Source: Lophius americanus | Lineage: Eukaryota; Chordata; Actinopteri; Lophiiformes; Lophiidae | Direction: 5' to 3' | Length of the DNA: 64,000 nucleotides | Assembly: GCA_037951165.1 (NCBI GenBank) | Contig: JBBDHG010000134.1 | Location: forward strand, 1,603,501-1,667,500 | Part shown: in pieces, positions 47,559 to 59,075 of the stretch | Numbering within the stretch: the stretch's first letter is position 1 | Layout of the letters: every line of letters begins with the position of its first letter | Position numbers and translations under genes: made by a program | Notes under the pieces: generated by a model | What the model was told of the DNA's origin: nothing | The model's input: only the letters and a program-made list of their open reading frames with translations | Databases searched by the model: none

Positions 47559-48863
47559 CTGCAGAGGTTCAAGAGAGATTCACTGTCAGCTCACCCGGAA
47601 CCACAAAGTCACATTGATAAAACATTTACAAAGGATTCAACCAAAAATAATCTTGTAAGTCAACAAATACAAATGAACACCTACTGGAAAAACATACTTC
47701 ACTGTGTTTATTACATACACAGTATGTAAAACCGTCCCCACCAATGTCATTTAAAAAAAATGGTTTCTCATTATTTGGATGTTGTAAGTCACTGTTTTGG
47801 GAAGGTTTGTCAAAATTCAGATATTATAAATCATCACTTTGAAGATGTTTCTCAATTTCTTGGGAATACCTGGTCTCTATTTTCATTAGATAAGTCATAA
47901 TTTTGAACGAGTCTCATTATTTTGAGGCACTAAGACATTTATTTTATTGAATACTTTGTCATTTTCTGTGAGAAACTTTCTCATCATTCGGGGACACTTA
48001 TTATTTTGAGATGGTTTTATCATTGCTATTGTACGTCATTGTTCTGGAATATTTCTCTTTATTTTCAAAAATTTACCATAATTTACTTAGTCATTATATT
48101 GAGGATGTTTATCATAATATTGAAGAACAAAGTCGTTATTTTAAGAATTTTTCTTATTACTTAATGATACTTGAGGCTTTATTTGAAGACTTGTCTAATT
48201 ATTTTCAGGTACCAAGTCATTGTTGTGTGGAGCTTTCTCATTATTTGATTAGGTAATTCATCAAGATTTCTCATTTGTGATACCTGGGCATTTTCTGTAG
48301 GACCGTTTCCATTATTTGGGGATTTGAGACCGTTCTTCAATATTTTGCGTACTTTATTTGTTATTATTTTGAAGACGTCATTATTATGCTAGGTCATTGT
48401 TTTGAGAAAAGGCCATCGTTACTTTTGTTAGTCATTATTCATCATGTTGGCAGAAATGGGCCTCCATAACATAGGGAGATTCTTCTATTAATTCCTCTGT
48501 TAGAGTACGATGACTTCATTTCACGTGGCTGAGGGGGCAAACCCCGTTCACATTTCCATGGCGAAAGAAAGAAGGTTGCTACTGCATGCATGCTGATTAG
48601 AAAATGAGTCAGAGTTGTTCAGTCAAGTGGAACTAAAATACGCCATTGTCTTTTTGAGTGAAACAAATGGAACACACAGGATTCAACACCAGATGACAAA
48701 GGATCTGCTGATAACAGTTAGCAACTATTATGATGCAATTATCAGTAATGGTAGCTTAGCTCTTCTTCCGGTCTTCAGCATTCAAATAATTATTTTTGAC
48801 ATAATTTCCTGGCATTTATTTATAATGAAATTTTCAACAATTTATGAGAAAATAACGTCCCAC
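47559..48863 (-). other. fam53b: fam53b intron 2 (1.3 kb)
   Basis: It runs from donor AAG|gtggga at 48864 to the acceptor at 47558. Most of it is the degenerate 'tcattattttgag' array. No other signal was seen. Confidence 0.9.
47765..48450 (+). repeat. Degenerate 'tcattattttgag' minisatellite
   Basis: Dozens of imperfect copies of motifs such as 'gtcattattttgag', 'tttctcattattt' and 'gaggcactaag' occur at about 20-35 bp spacing. The right end 'ggcagaaatgggcctccata' resembles the flank of a similar repeat seen in other fish. Confidence 0.8.
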
Positions 48864-49083
48864 CTTATCCAAATCTGTACTTTTAGATGTTACATCCTCA
48901 ACGCCCTTCTTTTCCAGTGTTTTCTTGTATATGATCACCATGGTAATGCACATCCTTGTTTCAAGGCGGTCCAGTGAAGGCGAGATAGGCTGGTGACCAT
49001 CTTGACAGGCTTGTAGTGATTTAGCCGGTTTCTCATAAGCTTAGGACATCAGCCTTCAACTCCTTCAGGAATGTGCTTAAATC
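48864..49083 (-). CDS. fam53b: fam53b exon 2: 5' UTR (49083-48942) and start of coding sequence (48941-48864)
   Basis: The acceptor 'ttgtttgtccgcacag' opens a 220-bp exon. Its 78 coding bases give MVIIYKKTLEKK and then GVEDVTSKSTDLDK (26 residues), ending AAG|gtggga in phase 0. Met-Val followed by hydrophobic residues is the usual FAM53 start. The chosen ATG at 48941 has a strong ACCATGG context. An in-frame ATG four codons upstream (ATG TGC ATT ACC) has a poorer context and would add MCIT. With exons 3-5 the protein is 419 residues; human FAM53B is about 422. The 5' UTR part holds one minimal uORF (ATG TCC TAA) and the overlapping uORF listed next. Confidence 0.92.
48935..49036 (-). promoter_or_regulatory. 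Overlapping uORF in the fam53b 5' UTR
   Basis: A 33-codon frame starts at ATG 49036 and stops at a TGA lying inside the first codons of fam53b (the ATGGTGA overlap). Translating it would carry ribosomes past the main start in another frame, so it could repress fam53b or force leaky scanning. The ATG context (ctt-ATG-a) is weak. Seen directly; the effect is inferred. Confidence 0.6.
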
Positions 49084-52000
49084 CTGTGCGGACAAACAAA
49101 GATGAGAAGAGGGTTAGAATACAGCACATTTCTTACATTCTGTCGACCATATAAGCAGAAAACAATCCAGCTGAATTGAGGGAAGAGATCCCTTGGATCG
49201 AAGGTCTGAGACACAGTCAATGGACAGAAAACCCAATGCTCTCAAAGTAATGCACGACAGATATATAAGAAAAACGGCTTTTCATGGCAGTCGCATTTGA
49301 TTCTTTATGCAGTACTTTCATGGCAAAAACAATAGGAATAAGGAAATCAATCTAATAGGAATTTCTGCAAAACAATCCATTATTATAGCTCTGATTTGCA
49401 AACTCATTCAGCTTAAAAAATACTTTAATATTGAAGAGTTTCGAAGCAATGAGAAGGTTTTAGCACATCATGTCATGGTGAGACTGTAGTAGTAGTGAAT
49501 CATGCCGAGAGTGGTTTTAGAAATGTCTATGCCATTGTTAGTACTATGAATCAAAGCTGTCTGTAGCTACCACCCTCCAAGCTCACAGGCACTGAGAACC
49601 TGATACTCATAGGAGAAAAAATGACTCGTGCTAGAATTCTCTATTGAACCCCCAAGATCATCTGACACGCATTCAAAAGTACTGAGCCCTAAAAATTCTC
49701 CTGCAGCCAGGTTCAACAAAAATTAAAGCTACAATGTTGAGATTCAAAAAAGGTATATAGTTTAACAAGTTCATAAATGTTTTCAATTGAGAAAGCAAAC
49801 ACCAAATTTGTTTCACAAATCATACTGTGTTGGTCTGCAACCACCACCAAACAGAGTTGGACATGGTTATACTATCCCACAGGTTTTTTTTGTTGATGTT
49901 TGTTTTTCAGCAAAACATCTCAAATTTGTCAACGGATTCTTGGTAGAGGTGGATCTTGGACCAAGAAAGAGTTGATTGATGTTCTATCACTATGTGTCTT
50001 TGAAACTAGATCAGGATGATAATCCCGGATCTGGAAGATGATACTATACACTGTATATATGGATGTAGTGATGGGTATTGTTATAATTTTACTGAACTCT
50101 TGTCAACACTTGTCTCCACTATTTGGCCTAAAGAATAAAAACATTACAACATTTTCCGGTGCCATAAATAAAGGGAATTTGGTCAACATGCCAATATTTG
50201 GTTCGGGTGCTGTAGAGACTATCATGTGAGGAATTTTTTAGCTGTAATTAAAAGTTGTACTTCCAAAACAATGCCTGCAATGTGGCCTCCAGCAAGAGGT
50301 TTAAGAATCTTGATGTCTTGTTCTTAAGAGTTAGGTATATGGACTATGATATAGACATAGTACAGCTACTAAATTAGGTTAAACTTGGCTGTTTGACTTT
50401 TTTTCCCATTGACGAAGCTCTGGTTTGCACTGCATGGAGGATGTGACACTTGTTGCAGCACATGCTTTGCTAACATAGTCCAACACTCCTGTGCTGTAGA
50501 CAAAAAAGATTTCTAGGAGCCATTGGCTCCCAAACCCGAAGTATTTAGGAGCCAGATGAAACTTTCAGCAGCCTAAATATATCTATGTCAGAGTACAATG
50601 TAAAATGTCTGCCTTACATTTTCTTTCAATTCTGTACCTTCTGCCTTTGTTTGCCCTTTGTCCCATTTTGTGCACAATATATTCTTTGTACAATATGACC
50701 TTTGTGGCTTTGTGTTTCCTAGTTTACTCGTGAGATATTTGGAGACGTGGTAGCTCATATTGTGTGTGAATGTACTGCGCATGTATGTAACCGACACGCA
50801 ATCAGCCTCAGGCGACGCTGCTCAGCCGATTGCATCAAAATAGGCCTCCCTGCCCCTCTAGTAATTTCTTTTAGCATAAACATTTTTCACAATTGCTTCT
50901 CTCATATCGATTTGGTATTGCCACTAAAACAAATACATTTTACAAGAATTCATTTGAATAAATCTTGATGACAATGACTTTACAATTCTCCTTCGCCCGA
51001 AACTGGTTGTAACGGAAGACATTTAACGCATTATACAGTATATCTCAATAATGTAATGTCCTGCTGACAGCTACGTTAAAAAGCTCACTTGCAGATGCAA
51101 ACAGTAAACATTTGTTTGATTTGTTCACACTCAATCCTTTTCTGAGTCACTAGTCGCTTTTTAAGAATCAAATAAGAGGTTCTGAAAAGTAGCGTGGCAA
51201 AGCGTGACCGAGCTCGTCAACACACTAACCTGAGACATTTGCCTTTTCTGTCCCCGACATTGGGGCTAAGCTCTGAGAGGCCTTTCCCTCATGACACCCA
51301 AAATATCCTGTAAGCTCTTACTTGCTTAATGATGAAGATTTGATCAAATTGCCAGTGACATTACCTACTTGGCATGCACTGAAAAAGGATGAGGCAGCCC
51401 CGCAACTTATTGCGCCACATTATCTCAGAAGGGGGATAAATGAGCATTCTGTTCAAGGCTGCACCGGTGGACGGACAGTATTTCAAAACCGGACTGTCCC
51501 GCCTAAAACCGGATGGATGGCCACCTGAGTCATCAGCTAACGTTAATAAAGGCCAACTTAGCTTAAGTTAGTTTTTAGCGTTAACTTCTGGATTCTGCTG
51601 TCCAACATCAATAATGATAAAATTGTGTCTAGATTAGTGCATAACTGCAGTCAGTGGATACTTTGCGATTAAATAACGTTACTTCGAACCACCTAGCCTC
51701 CTCTCTGTGCCTCGGTTCAGATATGCTCACTAGCTGTCTGTATATAAGACGCTGGAGAGCCGGAGCAGCAGGGGGTTGGTTCTTATTGACTCGGGGTGAG
51801 GGGGGAAGAAGGAGAAGCAGCGCAAAAATTTATTACTAACTACCTTTAATGTTGAAATTGAAAACAGTTTTGGTTCATTTTGAGACTGTGGCGGCTCTCC
51901 ACAGTACAACAGACTAGTGGGAAACACTGAATGTATTGTTTATTTTTTCCCATTATGAAACACAGCATTCACAATTATCGAATGCTGCGTTTGCAAATCA

Positions 52001-55000
52001 TATGATAATTCTGGAGTTATCCTTGTTACATGGTACAGCCTTTTAGAATATATTGTATGTATTGGATTCATTATCAGTCCGTTTCACTGGGTGCGTGAGA
52101 CACGTATGTCTTGCTTGATGTCTGCCCATGATGTCTGTTTGGGTGTCTCGCTGTGTCTGCTAATGACCATAGTGAAGACAGACTAGAAGGACACATTTCT
52201 GCACTAATTCAATTTCCCATCAACTGTTTCAAAATTTTCAGCTCTGCTAAAATAATAGTTATAAACATCAATACTGATAGCAACATTGTTTGTCCTGGAG
52301 CTAATGGTGACTTATGAACCATAACTACCTAATTACCAATATTCACTGCTCATCCCAATTTTGGGGATGTTAACATTTATAAGATTACAATACAGTACCT
52401 GAGAAGAGTAGGGACCAATCACCAATATGAAGTAGTTATAACTTTATGAAAAATTAGCCATTGAGTAAAATCTTCTTCTTTTTTTTCCCCCCATACTCTA
52501 TAAACTACTGATGATAATTGCATGATTTCAAGGTCTGCGAATAGAATTCTAGACATGACTAAACTTTGCATGAGGTCAGATCCATTTAAAGAAACATCAA
52601 TCTTACAATGTAAACAGTTCATGTTAAGAATATTAAGAGAAGACTGCTGTTTCCAAACGTTCAACATTCCAGCATAGGTACATAAAAGTCTTTGTCATCT
52701 TTAATCTTTTAACTATATGTTTATTTTCAGTCAGTGGTGAAAAACATCTGATGAACAGTCGTTACAAGTTTTTGTTAGGACAGTCTGGAAACTATTTTGT
52801 GATTCTTCATGTTTTCGTGGCGTTGAATACTTTCTTGTTTTGTTCATGTGGAGGATCACAAGTCATCTGACAGACTACAGTTCCTCAAAGTGTTCCACAC
52901 TGGCGCACACAAAGTGGAATAGAGCTAAGTCATAGTTGTGTAATTGAATACTCTGGGGCTAGCTAGGAATAGCTGACCTTGCGGTTATCAAAACAATCCT
53001 CTTCGTATTAGTGCTGCACCATACTCAAAGTAAAACAGCTGATTGGCGGCAGATGCAAATCTATATAATCATTGCTGAAGATTTTATCAGTTTCACTTGA
53101 GGCTGCGTCAGGTAGGGAAATGAAACAACGTGCAGGGGATGTGTTGCGTGGGTCATAGGATGCCTGCAAGGTCAGAGTGTATGTTTGAATGACAGAACAA
53201 CTGCGGGAGGGAGGGACACAAAAGGAGACGGTGCTTGTGAAACAAAAGAACAGTCTGTGCAGAAGATGAGACACCGTGGGAAACAAAAGAGGCGACATCA
53301 GAGTTTGTGGTGACAATCTTGTGTTTGTGAGTGTGTGTTTTTGCAGGGGGAGGACAGCATCACAAGACCCTGAGGGAGTTGACATACTGGAGGTGGTGTT
53401 TGGCCTCAGCATATGATTTCCAACACTTATCATGTCCGGAAAACAACTTAAACACCGAAGACATAAAAAAGAAAAAAACACACACTCCAAGGACATGCGG
53501 CCTCTGAATAGAAAAAAAATGATCAAAGCTTGGAGCTGGACCAGGTCAGACCAGCTTACAGTGTGCGTGACCACTGGCCATACAGGGCCTTGTTTAACAG
53601 CAGAGATAACTACGGACATGCTAGGGTGGAGGAAACAGTTGTTTGTATACTAGCCATAATGGCCCTGTGATGGATGGTGGCTGGCATTGACACAAGAAAA
53701 CCTCGCCCAGAGAAATTCAATCAGCAAAGTTAAGAAAAGCTCTAGAACATGTTTATTCTTACAAAAATGGCACTAAATGATGTTTTCCTTCCATCGAAAA
53801 ACGAAAAATATGCCTGACACTCCACTCTAACGGCCTTTACCTCCAGTTATAGTGAAGCCCCATAATTTATCCCTTTTTTGCATTTTCAGGTGAAATGTTT
53901 TCCAAATCATAAATCCGAGCTAGAACCTTAGAATGGGCGAGGTTTACGGCATAACTATAAGAATTCCTCAGCTCTACGACATAAGTTGAAACATAATTAT
54001 AAAGGCCTTACCCAGCCCAAGCCTTTGAGAGATATTCAAACTTGTGACAGTTTGTGAATACGAAACACTTCAAAAAGCACTAGCAAAGACTAGTCTCTAT
54101 TTTTTACTGACAAAGCTATACAGAAAAAATAGAAGCCAAATGGAATCGTAATTTCTATTGCTGCATGAATACACCCCATGCCCTCATGCATTTCAGACAT
54201 AATCTGTCAAATGAGGCATCAAGAATTTCTACACAAGAAGCACCACTCGTATACTGACATCTTAACTTGAAATCACCTCCACAGCCATTATCTGGAATAA
54301 GTTGGAGCCTCTATGCTTGCGTAGCCTGATAGCTCTTTATCAGCTTTGGAGCAGCCACCACCATTGCAACTGAGACGTCTAATCTGCGAAAAGGGGAAGA
54401 ACATTGTAGGACAATTCCCTCACATGCAACATACCATTGCATGCAATGAAAGTCAGGACTAGCTGCAACACATTTTGCTATTGGAAGGAGCCTTCCTGCA
54501 TGACGACAATAGCAACGTCTTGGATGAAGTGATGGCACTCCATACTTCCTTTGTGGTCAACAAAAGGTTATTTGGGGTGTAAGAAAAAGCAATCTATCAC
54601 TCCGCCTTCTCAAGATTGGACAAGAAAAGAAACCACATAGCTGATTGGGTCAGCTATGAGCTTTACTTTATTACAAATGACACTCTAAGTCTCACAAATT
54701 TAAGTCAAATCTACAGAGACCACAAGCTGTCAGTTTATAATTGACAGCTAGACTGCTGTCAGGCATGAAAGCTCCCTTTCCTAATTAGAAAAGCTTTTCC
54801 ATACATTGCTCAGACTGTAATCCCACCGGTTAGGCCAACATTACTTAAAGATTTTGCAGCTTTGTGGCTGACATTAGAGTAAATACTAATACATTTTATG
54901 CCATTCGACAGTTGGTAAAACACAACTCTATTTGATATAAATCTTGCACATTGCATTGGTTGATGAGCAACACTTTTTTTTCAATTGTATTTTTAGGCTT

Positions 55001-57860
55001 ATCACACATGCACACTTCCAATAAACGTCCATGGCGGTTAAAAGAAGATCTGAATCCTAATTGTTCTCAACAAACCCAGGATTGTGATCATCTCTGTAAT
55101 CCATGCATTTGCAAAGCACCTGCAATTGCCTGAACTAAATGAGGGACTTATGCTGCTCTTCATCACCCTACCACTTGTGGAGGAAATGCCAGGTATAAGT
55201 TAAGTGGTCCTCTTCTCTGGATAAAAACTATGCACATGCCTAAAATGCTTGTTTCCCTTGAGCTATTGGCTTTAGTGACCCAGTTCTTAGAGCTTCATGG
55301 ATTGTGCAAGATCCATATTTGGACTCAGCAGTTTCTCATCATAAAGGTGGGCGTGTAGAGAGAGCCTGTTATACGAAGGCAAACCAACAAGTTGCGCTTC
55401 TGAACCAAGATTATTTAATGATAAATTGGCACGTCTTTATCGGCAGTGCCTTACATCATCTTCCCTCTGAAAATGCTATGTCTTTGAAACCTAAAACCTT
55501 TTTTGTTAGTTTCGTCATTAATTAGGCGCCACAAAGGCTAGTTGACTCTTGAGTTTTGCTACGGCTGTCTGATTGACTGAAAATAAATTTATGAAACTCA
55601 TTGTAGGCAGCAGGCTAGCCCACAGCTGTCGGCATGTTTACAGAAATTAGGCTATGTCAGACAGGAGGCAGGCTCTACATGTAAAGCAGTTAGTGAATAG
55701 TCAGAAATAAGCATGGCTGTGAGGCCTCAATACTCATAGTTATCAAGCTCAGTTGAAGGCCTGGGGTACAGCCAAGGTCTCACAAGCATGCAGCTGCCCA
55801 CTTACCATAAACACAAAGGCTCAGCATGGCTATGCACGGCAGCCAAGGAGGCCTACGTTTTTAAAGCAGGCCTGCTGTTTAATTATCTCATACATAATCA
55901 CTTTCACTGTATACATTTGTCTTGAACAAGAGCTTTGTTGAGCTCTGTAATTGAGGCTTTCCACACACCTGTCCAAGTTGGAGAGAAATGTTGTCCACTT
56001 GAATGCTAAATCTAGCTAGCTAGTCTCTTAATTACAAAGGCTTGGAGACACCATTCATCTACTTCCAAAAGCAGTCTAACATTGCTAGTTAATAGATCCC
56101 AATGAGAATAAGTCACGTTCAATGGAAACGAAACGAAGGATGGAGGAGACGAGCATACTTGAGTTTTACATCAAAACCCAACACAGCATTTCCACTGAGG
56201 ATACACATATGTGAAAATGACAGGACACAATTTTTATTCAAAGTGAGTGTCATAGCACTGGCATACAAAGAGTCTGAGACAGCCTTCAAATTGTGTCTGA
56301 ATATTTTGGAGTGATATGTAAAGGAAAGAAGAATCATCTGCAAGTTCTTTTGTGCTCAAGTACAGTTTTTCAGATGAGTTTGCCAGCCCTCCAGGTGGAC
56401 GCCTCTCAGAGGAAAAGGCCCTGAAAACCGAGATAGTCCGAGTAACAAGCACAAATAGTCCCTTAAACCCCTTTTTGAAAATCCCTCATGAAAGGGAAAT
56501 GAGTTTGGCAAAGAAACTGGTGTGACGGGAGCTCACAGAGTTTTACACCTAGACAAAAGTGCAAACAGGATTTTGAACCCAACAGTTATACCAAAAGCAA
56601 TTAATAACAGCATATTAAATGTGCATGCTAAAAAAAAGAAATGGAACACCTCAATCCATTTTCTTCAATGCAGCCACTTTGGCTTCATGAGGCATTCAGT
56701 GGAGTTCAGGTGTAACAAACTCCTGTTTTTATAATCCTAGCAAGCACTTATAAGACAGAATCTGTTGGATTGTATGTCAGCAAGGCCTCTCTTCATACCT
56801 GAGGGAAGGGTTGGCAAGATAAAGATAAAGCAACATTCCACAGCAACGGCACAAACTGAAACAAGAAAAAGGGTCTCGACAAAGACTTCAAAAACATGGA
56901 TGTCGAATAATGAGGAGCACACAATGGCTGTTAAGGTCATATACATTTAATTGCCAACGAACCACACTGCTCAGTCTTACTCTATGTGCCATGCATAATT
57001 GAAAATATAGTTTTAAATCTGTGAATCGGCATTGCCAAGTTATACATAACTATATTGGGATCAAAAAGTCTGATCATCTGAATCTTATGCCTTTTTTAAG
57101 TGTGATTGTATAATGTTACTTTGACCATATTAATCCTTCCGTAGCACTTTTCCAAGACATCAATGCAATATCGTTTATTCAAAGTTCTGAGTCTTTTTCT
57201 TTCATAATCATGCTTTTTGCAAGTGAATTTGGTCTTAAATTTCAGCTATAATGGTCTGAGAAATTGATTTTTATTTATATTAATTAATACATGAATAAAT
57301 TTTACACATGAAGAAACCCATAGTTTGGTACATCTCATGTTGATAGAAATATTGCAGTCATTGCAAATCTCATTAGAATTATACCCACTTTTAAAATAAC
57401 ATAACCTGATTTCAGAAGATGAATGGATGGCGTGAAAATTGGTGCTTGATTACCAGAGATTATTATGGTATTCATCACGTCTATGGGCAAGTTTTGACAA
57501 GAGTTTTTGCTTCCCTACACATTTCAATCACATTGTCTCTGTAATGAAGTTTGAACTTGTAGACCTTATACAAACCTTTATTTATGTAAGTAAAGTATCT
57601 GGTAATAAGACAACATTGTTGTAGCTGAGGTTCACATGAGAAGTAGGAAAGCTAACTAATTCTTAACAAGTTAAATTAAATTTCCTTACGGATAACTTTG
57701 TTACCGGTCACTTCAACGGAAACGTATCAGGCTTAAATTCACCATTATTGCGAATGACGCACTTTCAAAACGCAAGTTAGCACACTTTACACTTAATCGA
57801 CTAGCTAGCAAAGTTAGCAAGCAATGTATAAACTTATTTGACCAAAAATGTATCACTCAC
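49084..57860 (-). other. fam53b: Probable fam53b intron 1
   Basis: This extends from the exon 2 acceptor to the candidate first-exon donor at 57861. It holds the hAT-like element 51480-51929 and otherwise AT-rich sequence. In 49084-51479, 51930-53007 and 53620-57860 no exon, RNA or repeat family could be supported. A 203-codon minus-strand frame at 53008-53619 has no recognisable similarity and no splice context. Confidence 0.45.
51480..51929. mobile_element. hAT-like non-autonomous element
   Basis: The right terminus 'gggaaacactg' (51919-51929, reverse complement CAGTGTTTCCC) is a typical hAT end. Inside it are 'gagactgtggcggctctcca', 'aatttattactaactacctt' and 'gagagccggagcagcagggg', familiar from teleost hAT-derived repeats. 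The left limit near 'aaaaccggactgtcccgcct' is approximate. The TATA-like 'tatataag' at about 51739 belongs to the element. Confidence 0.55.
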
Positions 57861-58130
57861 AAGCATCACGGTGAGAGCCACGGAGTCCCCAAAAACTTCA
57901 AGCAACTTGTTAATTTCGCAGGAACATGTTTAGTTTTCTTTAAGACAACAAAAAGCCTTAAACGTGAGGCTAAAACTGCCTCACGTCCAACTCCAGGCAG
58001 CTCGTGCAAATTACTACTCGAGTACACTACTGTACTAGACTGCACGCTCGAGGCTGTGACAACATTAGCAGGACATACCACTTTGGAAGGTGGAGCTGGT
58101 GGAGAGCCAGCTCTTTTTGTACTGCTAACA
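57861..58130 (-). promoter_or_regulatory. fam53b: Candidate non-coding first exon and promoter region of fam53b
   Basis: The minus strand ends in GTGATGCTT|gtgagt, a consensus donor at 57861. The 270 bp before it are richer in CpG (ctcgagcgtgca, gtactcgag, ggacgtgagg) than the surroundings, as expected near a teleost promoter. It lies on the correct side and strand for fam53b. No core promoter element is convincing, and the upper limit is arbitrary. It could instead belong to an unlinked transcript. Confidence 0.3.
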
Positions 58131-58422
58131 CTACCATGTTCGTGTTAATAAGTTACTTTATTAGGCTTACTTAAACTTTACATACAGTTTGGACGAAGTT
58201 TGTTTTTGCAGAAAATATGTTGTTAACCTCTGTGACTACTTTTGTGTAATCTAACCCCCGCTATTATAGAACTAGTGGTCTGATCCACCATGCAATAATG
58301 AAAAGTAATCACACTTTTGAGGTGAAAATATGAGAAAATAACCTTTTCACAGCAGTGGTGAACCATAACTTCTAAACTATGTGTGACTTAAAAGAGATAT
58401 TTTAGGGAGTGATAAAGTAGTA

Positions 58423-58503
58423 CATCCTTCAAAATTACTTGTTATATATATATAATAAATCATTTTGATTTATTGTATATATAACAAATCATTTTGAAGG
58501 ATG
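58423..58503. repeat. 81-bp foldback hairpin
   Basis: The left arm 58423-58462 starts 'catccttcaaaatt'. The right arm 58466-58503 ends 'aattttgaaggatg'-like (here 'cattttgaaggatg'). They pair almost fully, with two mismatches and one 2-nt indel, around a 3-nt loop. The loop is too tight for a normal pre-miRNA, so a degenerate foldback element is more likely. Confidence 0.8.
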
Positions 58504-58569
58504 ACATATATATATTATAAATAGCTTACATATATCATTTAGATATGTATTTATATGTGCTATGTAGAT

Positions 58570-59075
58570 AGACAGCTGGATTCAGATCCTTTACTTAAAT
58601 AAATGTACTAACAACACTACCACTAAAAGTTCTGCATTCAATACTTTACTTAAGTGAAAGTATGTAAAGTATAACATACTTTACATACAGGGAGAAGTAA
58701 AATTGTTTTTGTGTTTAATTATTATAGAATGTGTATAAGCTACTGCTATATTAATGCGTGGGCCGTCTAACTCTTTCAGACGTTAAAGGCAGAGGTAATT
58801 TAACACTTGATCTGTTGAGTAGTTTAAAGAAAGAAAACATTCAACACATCTGGAGATGGATCCATTTTCACTCGATAAGGAGGGGATGTCATCTAAAAAG
58901 TAACCTGCAACTACAAATGTCACAAAATGCAGTGGAGCACAATGTATAATATTTCCCTTGGAGTTGTAGGAGAATATGAAGTACTATAACATTTTAATAT
59001 TAAAGAAATATTCAAGCACCTAAAATTTGTACAGTAATTGAGTAAAATATAACTTAGTTGCTGTCCACCACTGTA
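58570..59075. repeat. Teleost dispersed repeat ending in 'gtccaccactg'
   Basis: It starts with 'ttcagatcctttacttaaat' and ends with 'attgagtaaaatataact' and 'ctgtccaccactg', resembling 34040-34640. It contains the inverted repeat gtatgtaaagtat/atactttacatac (58660-58672 and 58676-58688). Confidence 0.55.

Noticed and set aside
48864..49083. Degraded LINE reverse transcriptase fragment (a frame with LNHYKPV looked like the family's NDYRPV motif)
   Set aside because: The segment has an acceptor and donor, and its main frame encodes the FAM53B start that joins exon 3 in phase. The LNHYKPV frame is the uORF.
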